DNA of 64,000 nt, from positions 4,960,001 through 5,024,000 of the forward strand of contig NZ_CP106798.1 of NCBI RefSeq assembly GCF_025642155.1. Reading direction: 5' to 3'. The stretch comes from Streptomyces sp. HUAS 15-9. GTDB lineage: Bacteria > Actinomycetota > Actinomycetes > Streptomycetales > Streptomycetaceae. The notes under the pieces are model-generated. The model was not told where the DNA came from and made no database searches. It saw only the letters and a list, made by a program, of their open reading frames with translations. Shown here piece by piece: positions 1 to 8,256 of this stretch. Made by a program: the position numbers and the translations under genes. Positions within the stretch are counted from its first letter, which is position 1; every line of letters begins with the position of its first letter.

Positions 1-1
1 C

Positions 2-388
2 CCCGTCGCCACCGCCGCGGGCCTCGCCCAGCTGCGGCTCCTGGACGACGCGGCGTACGAGAAGGTCGACGCCGTCTCCGCGCAGATCCAGGGTCTCGTC
101 ACCGAGGCCCTCACCAAGGAGGGCGTCGCGCACCAGCTGCAGACCGCCTCCAACATGTTCTCCGTCTTCTTCACCAACCGCCCCGTGCGGAGCTACGAGG
201 ACGCCAAGGCGCAGGAGTCCTTCCGCTTCACCGCCTTCTTCCACTCGCTGCTGGCGGGCGGCGTGTATCTGCCGCCGTCGTCCTTCGAGTCCTGGTTCGT
301 ATCCACGGCCCATGACGAGCGGGCCATCCAGAAGATCGCCGACGCCCTCCCGGCGGCGGCCCGAGCAGCCGCGGAGGCCACCGCGTGA
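2..388 (+). CDS. hemL: glutamate-1-semialdehyde 2,1-aminomutase, C-terminal part (5' end outside window)
   Basis: This is the last ~128 codons of a PLP-dependent aminomutase that converts glutamate-1-semialdehyde to 5-aminolevulinate, the first dedicated tetrapyrrole precursor in the C5 pathway; it acts in the cytoplasm. The reading frame is open from base 2 and contains the C-terminal hallmark block FTAFFHSLLAGGVYLPPS followed by SSFESWFVSTAH, which is characteristic of HemL. The PLP lysine lies upstream of the window and cannot be checked. The TGA stop overlaps the GTG start of the phosphatase gene, so the two are translationally coupled. Confidence 0.93.
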   Translation, partial: PVATAAGLAQLRLLDDAAYEKVDAVSAQIQGLVTEALTKEGVAHQLQTASNMFSVFFTNRPVRSYEDAKAQESFRFTAFFHSLLAGGVYLPPSSFESWFVSTAHDERAIQKIADALPAAARAAAEATA

Positions 389-1068
389 GCAGCAGCAACG
401 ACATCACCGTCGTCCACCTCATGCGGCACGGCGAGGTCGCCAACCCGGACGGGGTGCTGTACGGGCGTCTGCCGGGCTACCACCTCTCCGAGCTCGGGCG
501 GCAGATGGCCGACCGGGTCGCCGAGCACCTCGCCCCCCGGGACGTGACGTACGCCGTCGCCTCCCCGCTGGAGCGGGCGCAGGAGACCGCGACCCCGATC
601 GCCAAGGCGCACGGGCTCGACCTCGACACCGACGAGCGGCTCATCGAGGCCGAGAACGTCTTCCAGGGCAAGACCTTCGGCGTCGGGGACGGCGCCCTGC
701 GCAAGCCCGGCAACTGGAAGCACCTCGTCAACCCCTTCAGGCCGTCGTGGGGTGAGCCGTACGTCGACCAGGTCGTACGGATGATGGGCGCGCTCGACGC
801 GGCCAAGGACCGGGCGCGCGGGCACGAGGCCGTGCTCGTCAGCCACCAGCTGCCGATCTGGATCGTGCGGTCGTACGTCGAGAAGCGGCGGCTGTGGCAC
901 GACCCGCGCAGACGGCAGTGCACGCTCGCCTCGCTGACGACCTTCACCTACCAGGGCGACAAGATCGTCTCCGTCGGCTACACCGAGCCGGCGCGGGACC
1001 TCGTCCCCGCCCATCTGCTCTCCGGAGCCAAGCCGGTGAAGGGACAGAGCAAGGCATTCGGCGCCTGA
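385..1068 (+). CDS. histidine phosphatase family protein (phosphoglycerate-mutase-like)
   Basis: A 227-residue cytoplasmic enzyme of the histidine phosphatase superfamily. The phosphoacceptor motif LMRHGE is at residues 12-17 (RHG 14-16), and the second catalytic histidine is in VLVSHQLP near residue 153. Substrate specificity cannot be read from the sequence; 'phosphoglycerate mutase' labels on this family are usually generic, and a broad-specificity phosphatase is as likely. The GTG start at 385 overlaps the hemL TGA (GTGA), so it is co-transcribed with hemL, and a strong terminator follows 49 bp after the stop. The role next to haem synthesis is unknown. Confidence 0.88.
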   Translation: MSSSNDITVVHLMRHGEVANPDGVLYGRLPGYHLSELGRQMADRVAEHLAPRDVTYAVASPLERAQETATPIAKAHGLDLDTDERLIEAENVFQGKTFGVGDGALRKPGNWKHLVNPFRPSWGEPYVDQVVRMMGALDAAKDRARGHEAVLVSHQLPIWIVRSYVEKRRLWHDPRRRQCTLASLTTFTYQGDKIVSVGYTEPARDLVPAHLLSGAKPVKGQSKAFGA

Positions 1069-1116
1069 GGCGACCTGAGGCGTGTGAGGCGCGTGAGGCG
1101 CGCCTGACACTCCGTC

Positions 1117-1141
1117 AAGGGGCCCCACTTCGGGGCCCCTT
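1117..1141 (+). terminator. rho-independent terminator after hemL-phosphatase operon
   Basis: A perfect 10-bp stem (AAGGGGCCCC / GGGGCCCCTT) with a 5-nt loop, followed shortly by a run of T residues at 1147-1151. Position and structure fit an intrinsic terminator for the preceding operon. Confidence 0.85.
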
Positions 1142-1254
1142 AGGACGTTTTTGTCGTACTCGTTGCTGAATGTAGAACAAGTGATGGAACCTCCCGGTCC
1201 ATCGCGCCCTCTGAGTGGGTGACCACCAGCAGGACGTGATGAATCGGGGTTCTC

Positions 1255-2529
1255 ATGCGCACCTTCTCCCGGAGGGGAATACTCGGCCTCGGCGCGGGCG
1301 CCGCGGCCGTCGCCGGTCTCGCGGGCTGTGGCTCTCTCACCGCCTCAGACGGGGACGGACACGGTTCGGGTTCCCGCGGGGACGGAAAGGGCGGCAGCGG
1401 CAAGGGCGGTGCGCGTCCCGGCCGGCCCATCGGGGACGGCTCCACGTCCTTCACGGGCAAGCAGCCCCACCAGCCCGCCAAGCCCGAGCCGCTGGAGCCG
1501 GGGCAGACCCCGCCGCAGTTCGTGATCTTCTCCTGGGACGGGGCGGGCGAGGTCGGCAACGGTCTCTTCCCGCGCTTCCTCGACCTCGCCAAGGAGCACG
1601 GCGCGAGCATGACCTTCTTCCTCTCGGGGCTGTATCTGCTGCCCGAGTCGAAGAAGCGGCTCTACAACCCGCCGAACAACCCGCGCGGCGCCTCCGACAT
1701 CGGCTACCTCACCGACGACCACGTCAAGGCCACGCTGACCAACGTCCGCCGCGCCTGGCTAGAGGGCCATGAGATCGGCACCCACTTCAACGGCCACTTC
1801 TGCTCCGGCAGCGGCACCGTCGGCAACTGGACCCCGCAGCAGTGGAAGAGCGAGATCGAGCAGGCCAAGGGCTTTGTGAAGCAGTGGCGGACCAACAGCG
1901 GATGGACCGACCTGCCGTCGCTGCCGTTCGACTACGACAAGGAGCTGGCCGGCGGTCGTACCCCCTGTCTGCTCGGCCAGAACAACCTCCTGCCCACCGC
2001 CCGCGAGCTCGGCTGGCGCTACGACGCCTCCTCGCCCGGCGGCCGTCAGGTGTGGCCGCAGAAGAAGCTGGGGATCTGGGACCTGCCGTTGCAGCAGATA
2101 CCCTTCCCCGGCCGCAGCTTCGAGGTCCTGTCGATGGACTACAACATGCTCGCCAACCAGTCGGTCAACTCGACCAAGGCGCCCGCCCACAACTACCCGG
2201 GCTGGCGGCAGCAGTCGGCGCAGGCCTACATATCCGGATTCAAGCGGGCATATGAGACAAACCGCGCACCCCTCTTCATAGGCAACCACTTCGAGCAGTG
2301 GAACGGCGGCATCTACATGGACGCCGTCGAGGAGGCCTTCAAGCACATCGCACGCGAGAAGGAGAAGGGCGCCGACGTGCGGATGGTCTCCTTCCGGCAG
2401 TTCGTGGACTGGCTGGACGTGCAGCGGCCGCAGGCGCTCGGCAAGCTGCGTACGCTGGACGTCGGGCAGCAGCCGGCCGGCGGCTGGAAGACCTTCCTGT
2501 CCTCCGGAGCCGCCTCGAACGCGGCCTGA
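1255..2529 (+). CDS. secreted lipoprotein with NodB/polysaccharide-deacetylase-like fold
   Basis: A 424-residue exported protein. The N-terminus has an RR-containing signal (SRRGILGLG) and a lipobox LAGC at residues 22-25, so it is probably a Tat-type lipoprotein. A Gly/Pro-rich linker runs to about residue 85. The globular part has IFSWDGAGE near residue 93 and HEIGTHFNGH near residue 171. These resemble motifs 1 and 2 of NodB-type deacetylases, but motif 1 has one Asp where the family usually has two. A cell-wall or glycan deacetylase role is inferred and may be lost or altered. It sits just upstream of the cytochrome c genes, with about 66 bp between them. Confidence 0.72.
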   Translation: MRTFSRRGILGLGAGAAAVAGLAGCGSLTASDGDGHGSGSRGDGKGGSGKGGARPGRPIGDGSTSFTGKQPHQPAKPEPLEPGQTPPQFVIFSWDGAGEVGNGLFPRFLDLAKEHGASMTFFLSGLYLLPESKKRLYNPPNNPRGASDIGYLTDDHVKATLTNVRRAWLEGHEIGTHFNGHFCSGSGTVGNWTPQQWKSEIEQAKGFVKQWRTNSGWTDLPSLPFDYDKELAGGRTPCLLGQNNLLPTARELGWRYDASSPGGRQVWPQKKLGIWDLPLQQIPFPGRSFEVLSMDYNMLANQSVNSTKAPAHNYPGWRQQSAQAYISGFKRAYETNRAPLFIGNHFEQWNGGIYMDAVEEAFKHIAREKEKGADVRMVSFRQFVDWLDVQRPQALGKLRTLDVGQQPAGGWKTFLSSGAASNAA

Positions 2530-2595
2530 GATGCGGGTTTCCGCCCGCAAGGGGGGTGCCCGAGATCCCCGGAACGGACATGCGAAACTTTTCAC

Positions 2596-3183
2596 ATGAC
2601 CACCCGTAGCCGCCTCCTGCTCGCCGCCACGGCCGCCGCAGCGGCGCTGACCCTGTCCGCGTGCACCTCCGGCGGCACCTCCGGCGGAGGTGGCAACACC
2701 AACTTCGTCACGGGCAACAACGGCATCGCCACGGCCGCCAAGGGTCATCGCTCCCCGGCGCCCGACCTGTCCGGCAGGACCATCGACGGCAAGACCCTCG
2801 ATGTCGCCGACTACAAGGGCAAGGTCGTCGTCGTCAACGTGTGGGGCGCCTGGTGCGGGCCGTGCCGCGCCGAGGGCAAGTACTTCGCCAAGGTCTCCAA
2901 GGACTACCAGGACAAGGGCGTCCAGTTCATCGGCATCAACACCCGGGACACCAGCACCACCCCGGCGATCGCCTTCGAGAAGGAGCAGGGGATCACCTAC
3001 CCCAGCCTGTACGACCCGACGGGCAAGCTGATGCTCCGCTTCAAGAAGGGCACGCTCAACCCGCAGCTGATCCCCTCCACGCTCGTCATCGACCGGGACG
3101 GGAAGATCGCCGCGCGCGCCCTGGAGGCGCTCAGCGAGGAGAGCCTGCTCAAGATGCTCGAGCCGGTCCTCGCGGAGAAGTGA
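2596..3183 (+). CDS. resA: ResA/TlpA-type thioredoxin lipoprotein for cytochrome c maturation
   Basis: A 195-residue exported thiol-disulfide oxidoreductase. It has a lipobox LSAC (residues 20-23), a flexible Gly/Thr linker, then a thioredoxin fold with active site WCGPC near residue 86. In system II cytochrome c biogenesis this protein reduces the apocytochrome CXXCH cysteines outside the membrane, receiving electrons from CcdA. The next gene is ccdA, one base beyond the stop, followed by resB and ccsB, so all four system II components are present in order. No deviation from the family is visible. Confidence 0.92.
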   Translation: MTTRSRLLLAATAAAAALTLSACTSGGTSGGGGNTNFVTGNNGIATAAKGHRSPAPDLSGRTIDGKTLDVADYKGKVVVVNVWGAWCGPCRAEGKYFAKVSKDYQDKGVQFIGINTRDTSTTPAIAFEKEQGITYPSLYDPTGKLMLRFKKGTLNPQLIPSTLVIDRDGKIAARALEALSEESLLKMLEPVLAEK

Positions 3184-3184
3184 C

Positions 3185-3961
3185 GTGAGTGCGCTTCTCC
3201 CGCTCGCCGCGGAGTTGGTGGGCAAGAACGAGACCGTCTACAGCGGCGCCCTGCTGCTGGCCCTGCCGATCGCCGTGCTCGGCGGCCTGGTCTCGTTCTT
3301 CTCACCCTGTGTGCTGCCCCTCGTCCCCGGCTACCTCTCCTATGTGACCGGGGTCACCGGTACCGACCTGGGTGAGGCCCGGCGCGGCCGGATGGTGGCG
3401 GGCGCCTCGCTGTTCGTGCTCGGCTTCACCGTCGTCTTCGTCTCCGGCGGGGCGCTGTTCGGCTACTTCGGGCAGACCCTGCAGGAGTACAAGGACACGC
3501 TGTCCAAGGTGCTCGGCGTGCTCATGATCCTGCTGGGCGTCTTCTTCATGGGGCTGATGCCCTGGCTGACCCAGCGTGAGTTCCGCTTCCACAAGCGCCC
3601 CGCCACGGGCCTGGTGGGCGCGCCCCTCCTCGGCGCGCTGTTCGGCATCGGCTGGACCCCCTGCATCGGTCCCACCCTCGCCTCCGTCGTCGCCCTGTCC
3701 TCCCAGCAGGCGAGCGCCGGCCGCGGCGCCATACTGACCGTCGCCTACTGCGTCGGCCTCGGCGTGCCCTTCGTCCTCACCGCCGTCGCCTTCCGCAAGG
3801 CCCTCGGCGCCTTCGGCTGGGTCAAGCGCCACTATGTGTGGGTGATGCGCGTCGGCGGCACGATGATGATCGTGACCGGTGTGCTGCTGCTGACCGGGGC
3901 GTGGGACAGTCTCGTGAGCCAGATGCAGATCTGGTCCACCGGCTTCAATGTGGGGATCTGA
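3185..3961 (+). CDS. ccdA: CcdA-type thiol-disulfide interchange membrane protein
   Basis: A 258-residue polytopic membrane protein (about six hydrophobic segments) that carries reducing equivalents from cytoplasmic thioredoxin across the membrane to ResA. The two redox cysteines sit in the expected proline-flanked motifs SPCVLPLVPGY (near residue 42) and WTPCIGPTL (near residue 160). The GTG start follows the resA stop by one base and the stop is three bases before resB. The length matches the short CcdA form rather than the DsbD fusion. Confidence 0.93.
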   Translation: MSALLPLAAELVGKNETVYSGALLLALPIAVLGGLVSFFSPCVLPLVPGYLSYVTGVTGTDLGEARRGRMVAGASLFVLGFTVVFVSGGALFGYFGQTLQEYKDTLSKVLGVLMILLGVFFMGLMPWLTQREFRFHKRPATGLVGAPLLGALFGIGWTPCIGPTLASVVALSSQQASAGRGAILTVAYCVGLGVPFVLTAVAFRKALGAFGWVKRHYVWVMRVGGTMMIVTGVLLLTGAWDSLVSQMQIWSTGFNVGI

Positions 3962-3964
3962 CCG

Positions 3965-5683
3965 ATGAGCGACACCACAACGGACAACTCCGTGGCCGGC
4001 GCCGAGGACCAGGACCTGGGCGCCGCCGGCTCCCAGCTGTCCACGGCACCCCAGGAGGAGCTGCCGAACCTGCCCTCGCTGGGCGTCGTCGGCTGGGTCC
4101 GCTGGTTCTGGCGGCAGCTCACCTCCATGCGGGTCGCGCTGCTGCTGCTCCTGCTGCTGTCGCTCGGCGCCATCCCCGGCTCGCTGATCCCGCAGACCGG
4201 CGCCGATGCCACCAAGGTCGACGACTTCCGCACGGCCCACACGACGCTCACGCCGATCTACGACAAGCTCGGCCTCTTCCACGTCTACAGCTCGGTGTGG
4301 TTCTCCGCGATCTACATCCTGCTGTTCGTCTCCCTCATCGGCTGCATCGTGCCGCGTACCTGGCAGTTCGTGGGCCAGCTGCGCAGCCGCCCGCCGGCCG
4401 CGCCCAAGCGGCTGACCCGGCTGCCCGCCTACACCACCTGGCGCACCGAGGCCGGGCCCGAGCAGGTCCGTGAGGCCGCGCTCGCCCTGCTGAGGAAGCG
4501 CCGCTTCCGCGCCCATGTCGCGGGAGATGCCGTCGCCGCCGAGAAGGGCTATGTGCGTGAGCTGGGCAACCTGGCCTTCCACATCGCGCTGATCGTGATG
4601 CTGGTGGCCTTCGCCTCGGGCCAGCTGTACAAGTCGGACGGCACCAAGCTGGTCGTCGAGGGGGGCGGTTTCTCCAACTCGATCATCCTGTACGACGACT
4701 TCAAGTCCGGCAGCCTCTTCACCGCCGACGACCTGGTGCCGTTCAGCTTCGACCTCAAGGACTTCAGGGCCACCTACGAGCTCACCGGCCCGAACCGGGG
4801 CACCCCGCGCACCTTCCAGGCCGGCATCACCTACACGGACGGCGCGTACGGCAAGCAGAAGTCGACCACCATCAAGGTCAACGAACCGCTGAAGATCGGC
4901 GACTCCAAGGTCTACCTGGTCAGCCACGGATACGCGCCGGTCATCACGGTCCGGGACGGCAAGGGCACCGTCGTCTACCGCGACGCCGTGCCGCTGCTCC
5001 CGCTCGACGGCAACGTCACCTCGAACGGCGTGGTCAAGGTCATGGACGGCTACAAGGACGCCAAGGGCACCGGCGAACAGCTGGGCATCCAGGCCTTCTT
5101 CCTGCCGACCTACGGCGGCGGCGCCTCGGTGCTGTCGCAGTTCCCCTCGCTGCTGAACCCGGTGCTCAACCTCGCGCCGTACCACGGTGACCTGGGCGTC
5201 AACTCGGGTCTGCCACAGAGCGTGTACCAGCTCAACAAGACGCATATGAAGGCCTTCAAGGACGCCAAGGGCCGGCAGCTGAGGGTCAATCTGAAGCCCG
5301 GTGAGACCACGCAGCTCCCGAACGGCGCCGGCTCGATCACATTCGAGAAGGACATCAAGGAGTGGGCCGGCTTCGAGATCGTCCAGGAGCCCGGCAGCGG
5401 CTGGGCGCTCGGCGGCGCGCTCACCGCGATCTTCGGTCTGGCCGCGTCCCTGTTCATCCAGCGCCGCCGCGTCTGGGTGCGGGCCGTGCGCGGCGCCGAC
5501 GGCGTGACCGTCGTCGAGATGGCCGGCCTCGGCCGCAGCGAGTCCGCCAAGGTGCCCGAGGAACTGGGCGACCTCGCGGGCATCCTCTACGACCAGGCGC
5601 CGGGGGCACCCGACGCCGCCGACGACGACCCTTCCGAATCCCCCGACCCCGAAGTCGTATCTGCCGAAGGGGCTGAGCAGTGA
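3965..5683 (+). CDS. resB: ResB (Ccs1) cytochrome c biogenesis protein
   Basis: A 572-residue membrane protein of the ResB/Ccs1 family. It pairs with CcsA/CcsB to deliver haem and ligate it to apocytochromes c on the outer face of the membrane. The N-terminal half has hydrophobic segments around residues 55-75, 108-128 and 200-220; a large extracytoplasmic domain follows, and a last membrane segment lies near residue 485. The acidic C-terminal tail is cytoplasmic. Its last four bases overlap the next start. The position between ccdA and ccsB is the standard actinobacterial arrangement. Confidence 0.92.
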   Translation: MSDTTTDNSVAGAEDQDLGAAGSQLSTAPQEELPNLPSLGVVGWVRWFWRQLTSMRVALLLLLLLSLGAIPGSLIPQTGADATKVDDFRTAHTTLTPIYDKLGLFHVYSSVWFSAIYILLFVSLIGCIVPRTWQFVGQLRSRPPAAPKRLTRLPAYTTWRTEAGPEQVREAALALLRKRRFRAHVAGDAVAAEKGYVRELGNLAFHIALIVMLVAFASGQLYKSDGTKLVVEGGGFSNSIILYDDFKSGSLFTADDLVPFSFDLKDFRATYELTGPNRGTPRTFQAGITYTDGAYGKQKSTTIKVNEPLKIGDSKVYLVSHGYAPVITVRDGKGTVVYRDAVPLLPLDGNVTSNGVVKVMDGYKDAKGTGEQLGIQAFFLPTYGGGASVLSQFPSLLNPVLNLAPYHGDLGVNSGLPQSVYQLNKTHMKAFKDAKGRQLRVNLKPGETTQLPNGAGSITFEKDIKEWAGFEIVQEPGSGWALGGALTAIFGLAASLFIQRRRVWVRAVRGADGVTVVEMAGLGRSESAKVPEELGDLAGILYDQAPGAPDAADDDPSESPDPEVVSAEGAEQ

Positions 5684-6780
5684 CTCTCGCCGCCGCAACC
5701 GATCTCGCCACCGCGACCAACGAGCACCTGGCGAGCGTCAGCAACACGCTGATCTACTCGTCGATGGCCGTCTACACCCTGGCCTTCTTCGCGTACATCG
5801 CCGAATGGCTGCTCGGCAGCCGCAGCAAGGTCGGCCGTACGGCCGCCGCGCTCACCGCCGACGCGTCGAAGAAGGCGGCCGCGCCCGCGGTCACCGTGCA
5901 GCGGGCGGGCGGCACCGCCGTCCTGGAGCGGCCCAAGGTCGTCGTCCGGTCCTCGGCCGGCGCCCGGGACGTGCCGGACGGTCCCGGTGCCCACGGCGGT
6001 GATGAGCAGGGCGACCTCTACGGCCGTATCGCCGTGTCCCTCACCGTGCTCGCCTTCCTGGTGGAGCTCGGCGGTGTCGTCGCCCGCGCGGCCTCCGTGC
6101 AGCGGGCGCCGTGGGGCAACATGTACGAGTTCAACGTCACGTTCTCCACGGTCGCCGTCGGCGTGTACCTCGGGCTGCTGGCGCTGAAGAAGAACGTGCG
6201 CTGGATGGGCCTGTTCCTCATCACCACGGTCCTGCTCGACCTGGGCCTCGCGGTCACCGTCCTGTACACGGCGAGCGACCAGCTGGTCCCGGCCCTGCAC
6301 TCGTACTGGCTGTACATCCACGTCTCCACCGCGATCTTCTGCGGCGCGGTCTTCTACGTCGGCGCGGTCGCCACGATCCTCTACCTGTTCAAGGACTCGT
6401 ACGAGAACAAGCTCGTCAGCGGCGGCAAGCCCGGCACGTTCGCGACCTCCGTCCTGGAGCGCCTGCCCGCCTCCGCCTCGCTGGACAAGTTCGCGTACCG
6501 CGTCAACGCGGCCGTCTTCCCGCTGTGGACGTTCACGATCATCGCGGGCGCGATCTGGGCGGGCGACGCCTGGGGCCGCTACTGGAACTGGGACCCCAAG
6601 GAGACCTGGTCCTTCATCACCTGGGTCGCCTACGCCTGCTATCTGCACGCCCGTGCCACGGCCGGCTGGAAGGGCCGCAAGGCCGCCTACCTCGCGATGA
6701 TCGCGTTCGCCTGCTGGCTGTTCAACTACTACGGCGTCAACATCTTCGTGACCGGCAAGCACTCCTACGCGGGCGTCTGA
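5680..6780 (+). CDS. ccsB: CcsB/CcsA cytochrome c synthase subunit (WWD family)
   Basis: A 366-residue polytopic protein carrying the haem-handling tryptophan-rich motif WGRYWNWDPKETW near residue 303, plus conserved membrane histidines (for example in ALHSYWLYIHV). With ResB it forms the system II synthase that attaches haem to cytochrome c. The GTG start lies inside the end of resB (4-bp overlap), so the two subunits are probably made in fixed ratio. An Ala/Val-rich segment at about residues 50-105 is a variable cytoplasmic loop. The operon ends here, followed by a strong hairpin at 6925. Confidence 0.93.
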   Translation: MTLAAATDLATATNEHLASVSNTLIYSSMAVYTLAFFAYIAEWLLGSRSKVGRTAAALTADASKKAAAPAVTVQRAGGTAVLERPKVVVRSSAGARDVPDGPGAHGGDEQGDLYGRIAVSLTVLAFLVELGGVVARAASVQRAPWGNMYEFNVTFSTVAVGVYLGLLALKKNVRWMGLFLITTVLLDLGLAVTVLYTASDQLVPALHSYWLYIHVSTAIFCGAVFYVGAVATILYLFKDSYENKLVSGGKPGTFATSVLERLPASASLDKFAYRVNAAVFPLWTFTIIAGAIWAGDAWGRYWNWDPKETWSFITWVAYACYLHARATAGWKGRKAAYLAMIAFACWLFNYYGVNIFVTGKHSYAGV

Positions 6781-6924
6781 GCACCCGGGGCCGGCCCGAT
6801 GGCCGACCTGATGCAACTCTTCCAGCCACGCGGCGTCCTGCACGGTGACACGCTCGGAAACTTCCCCCGGGCGTGTGGCCGCCCCATTCGCCGCGGGCGC
6901 CGGCGGGCGGCGCCATAAGAGATC

Positions 6925-6960
6925 CCTCCTGCCCGGCCCCTACCGGGGCCGGGCAGGAGG
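6925..6960. terminator. perfect 16-bp hairpin, probable bidirectional terminator
   Basis: Perfect inverted repeat with 16-bp arms (6925-6940 and 6945-6960) and a TACC loop. It closes the cytochrome c operon and could also stop transcription from the minus-strand gene at 7107. There is no long U tract, as is common for Streptomyces terminators. Apart from this hairpin the 6781-7106 gap shows no supported gene. Confidence 0.75.
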
Positions 6961-7106
6961 TGTCCACCACTCGGGAACAGGTCCCGACCTCCGTGCGGTG
7001 CAGTCCTGGACGGCTCCACCACACCGGAGGTCTTCGCCCTGATCAAGCCCGGCCGGTGTTGACAACGCTCGTGATCAATACATCTGGAGCCTGTCCGGCC
7101 TGCGGG

Positions 7107-7451
7107 TCAGTCCCTGACCTGCGTGTCGATGAACTTTGCGCTGGTCCGCTGGGGCGCGCCGCACTCGGCCACGGACTTCTGGTACCACTGCTTCCACGGG
7201 CCGTAGGCGATGTACGTGTCGCCGCTGATGCCGTCGGTGCAGCGGATCTTGGCCCGCTGCTCTCCCGGGCCGTAATGGCAGGTCGAACTGATCGAGTAGG
7301 TGTTGATCTGGTGGTACCCGCAGCCGTGCGGCGCGGCGAAGGCCGGGGTGGCCACGGCGATGGGCGCGGCCACGGCGATGCCGCCGAGCAGCAGCGGTGT
7401 CGAGAGGAGCGAGGTGAGCTTCCTCTTGCCGAGCGTCTTCCTGTTGAGCAC
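7107..7451 (-). CDS. small secreted protein of unknown function
   Basis: A 114-residue protein starting at a GTG preceded by a GAGGGGG ribosome-binding site. It has a Sec-type signal: basic start (NRKTLGKRK), a hydrophobic core and a probable cleavage after ATPAFA near residue 35. The mature ~79 residues contain four cysteines (contexts HGCGY, STCHY, IRCTD, AECGA), which could form two disulfides. I do not recognise a family. It resembles small Streptomyces secreted proteins in size and layout. The flanking DNA carries IS debris, so this is an accessory segment. Confidence 0.68.
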   Translation of the reverse strand: MLNRKTLGKRKLTSLLSTPLLLGGIAVAAPIAVATPAFAAPHGCGYHQINTYSISSTCHYGPGEQRAKIRCTDGISGDTYIAYGPWKQWYQKSVAECGAPQRTSAKFIDTQVRD

Positions 7452-7585
7452 AAGATCCCCCTCTGTTCGGGCCGGCTGGTCGGGCCGGCTGTGCGCCGTC
7501 GGTTGTGGATGACCGACAGGCTGGTCTGGAAGCAGGTTACTGACCCGTCGCCGATCATGTCCATGCCTTAGGCGTCGAGTCGCGA

Positions 7586-7639
7586 TCAAGGGTTGCTGCG
7601 GGTGAGGTCTTTGATCCAGATCATCGCGGCGCGAAGGTG
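7586..7639 (-). pseudogene. 3' remnant of an IS5-type transposase
   Basis: The minus strand reads HLRAAMIWIKDLTRSNP followed by a stop. This matches the usual C-terminal tail of Streptomyces IS5-family transposases as I remember it; the rest of the transposase is absent. It is treated as debris of an old insertion. Confidence 0.55.
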
Positions 7640-7851
7640 GAGGCCGGCGACCTGGACGAGTGGATCTTCGACCGAAGACCCATGAGTTCCTCGGTGAGCG
7701 CGAGGTGGCCACGGCCGACTTGCCCAAGTCCGGGATCAAGAAGGGCGACGTCCTGGGCAACACCTCCGTCCTCCGCCGCGCAATCGTCGACAAGGCGGGT
7801 CAGCGCCCGTAACCACGTGCGGAACCCTCCGTGACGGGTCACGCTGGTGTC
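7640..7851 (+). other. unassigned segment with broken coding potential
   Basis: A short plus-strand frame at about 7690-7809 reads EREVATADLPKSGIKKGDVL and then GNTSVLRRAIVDKAGQRP with a stop. It has no start codon of its own and the preceding in-frame sequence is unrelated. It looks like the 3' end of a gene truncated by the neighbouring transposase remnant, but I do not recognise the family. Confidence 0.3.
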
Positions 7852-8256
7852 ATGAGCGGTTCCATCGAACAGGGCATCAGCCAGACCCATGGGAACACGC
7901 ACATCCTCCACTTCCTGGTGCGGCTCCCGAGGCCCATGGACACGGTCTGGCCCGCGCTCGCCACCCCGGAGGGGCTCGCGGGCTGGTTCACCGTCGCCGA
8001 CGTCCTCGAACCCCGGCTCGGCGGTGCGGTCACCCTGCGTGACCTGGGCAGCGGGCACATCACCGCGTGGGACGTGGACCGGGTCGCCGAGTACACGCTG
8101 GAGGGCGGCGGCCGGGTCCGCTTCCATCTGGAGCGGGACGGGGAGACGGCGAGCGCCCTGCGCTTCACCCATGAGTACCGGGGGGACGGGGAGTCGGAGC
8201 CTGCCTGGCGGACCCGATTCGAACGCCTGATCGAGATCGTCGAGGGTGCGGCCTAG
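7852..8256 (+). CDS. SRPBCC/AHSA1-like domain protein
   Basis: A 134-residue protein with the START-like/AHSA1 pattern: an early strand ending in RPMDTVWPALATPEGLAGWF, then alternating strands and a C-terminal helix (WRTRFERLIEIVEGA). Such proteins form a hydrophobic ligand cavity; the ligand is unknown. The ATG at 7852 is preferred over the in-frame GTG at 7831 because conserved folding begins after it. Its TAG stop shares the palindrome CTAG with the stop of the convergent gene on the minus strand, so the two coding regions touch. Confidence 0.72.
   Translation: MSGSIEQGISQTHGNTHILHFLVRLPRPMDTVWPALATPEGLAGWFTVADVLEPRLGGAVTLRDLGSGHITAWDVDRVAEYTLEGGGRVRFHLERDGETASALRFTHEYRGDGESEPAWRTRFERLIEIVEGAA

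Noticed and set aside
3302..5698. 798-codon minus-strand open frame opposite ccdA and resB
   Set aside because: Its composition is typical of GC-rich antisense shadows; the plus strand encodes clear family members with motifs.
7059..7064. TTGACA resembling a -35 box
   Set aside because: No -10 at suitable spacing and no plus-strand gene follows; likely chance.
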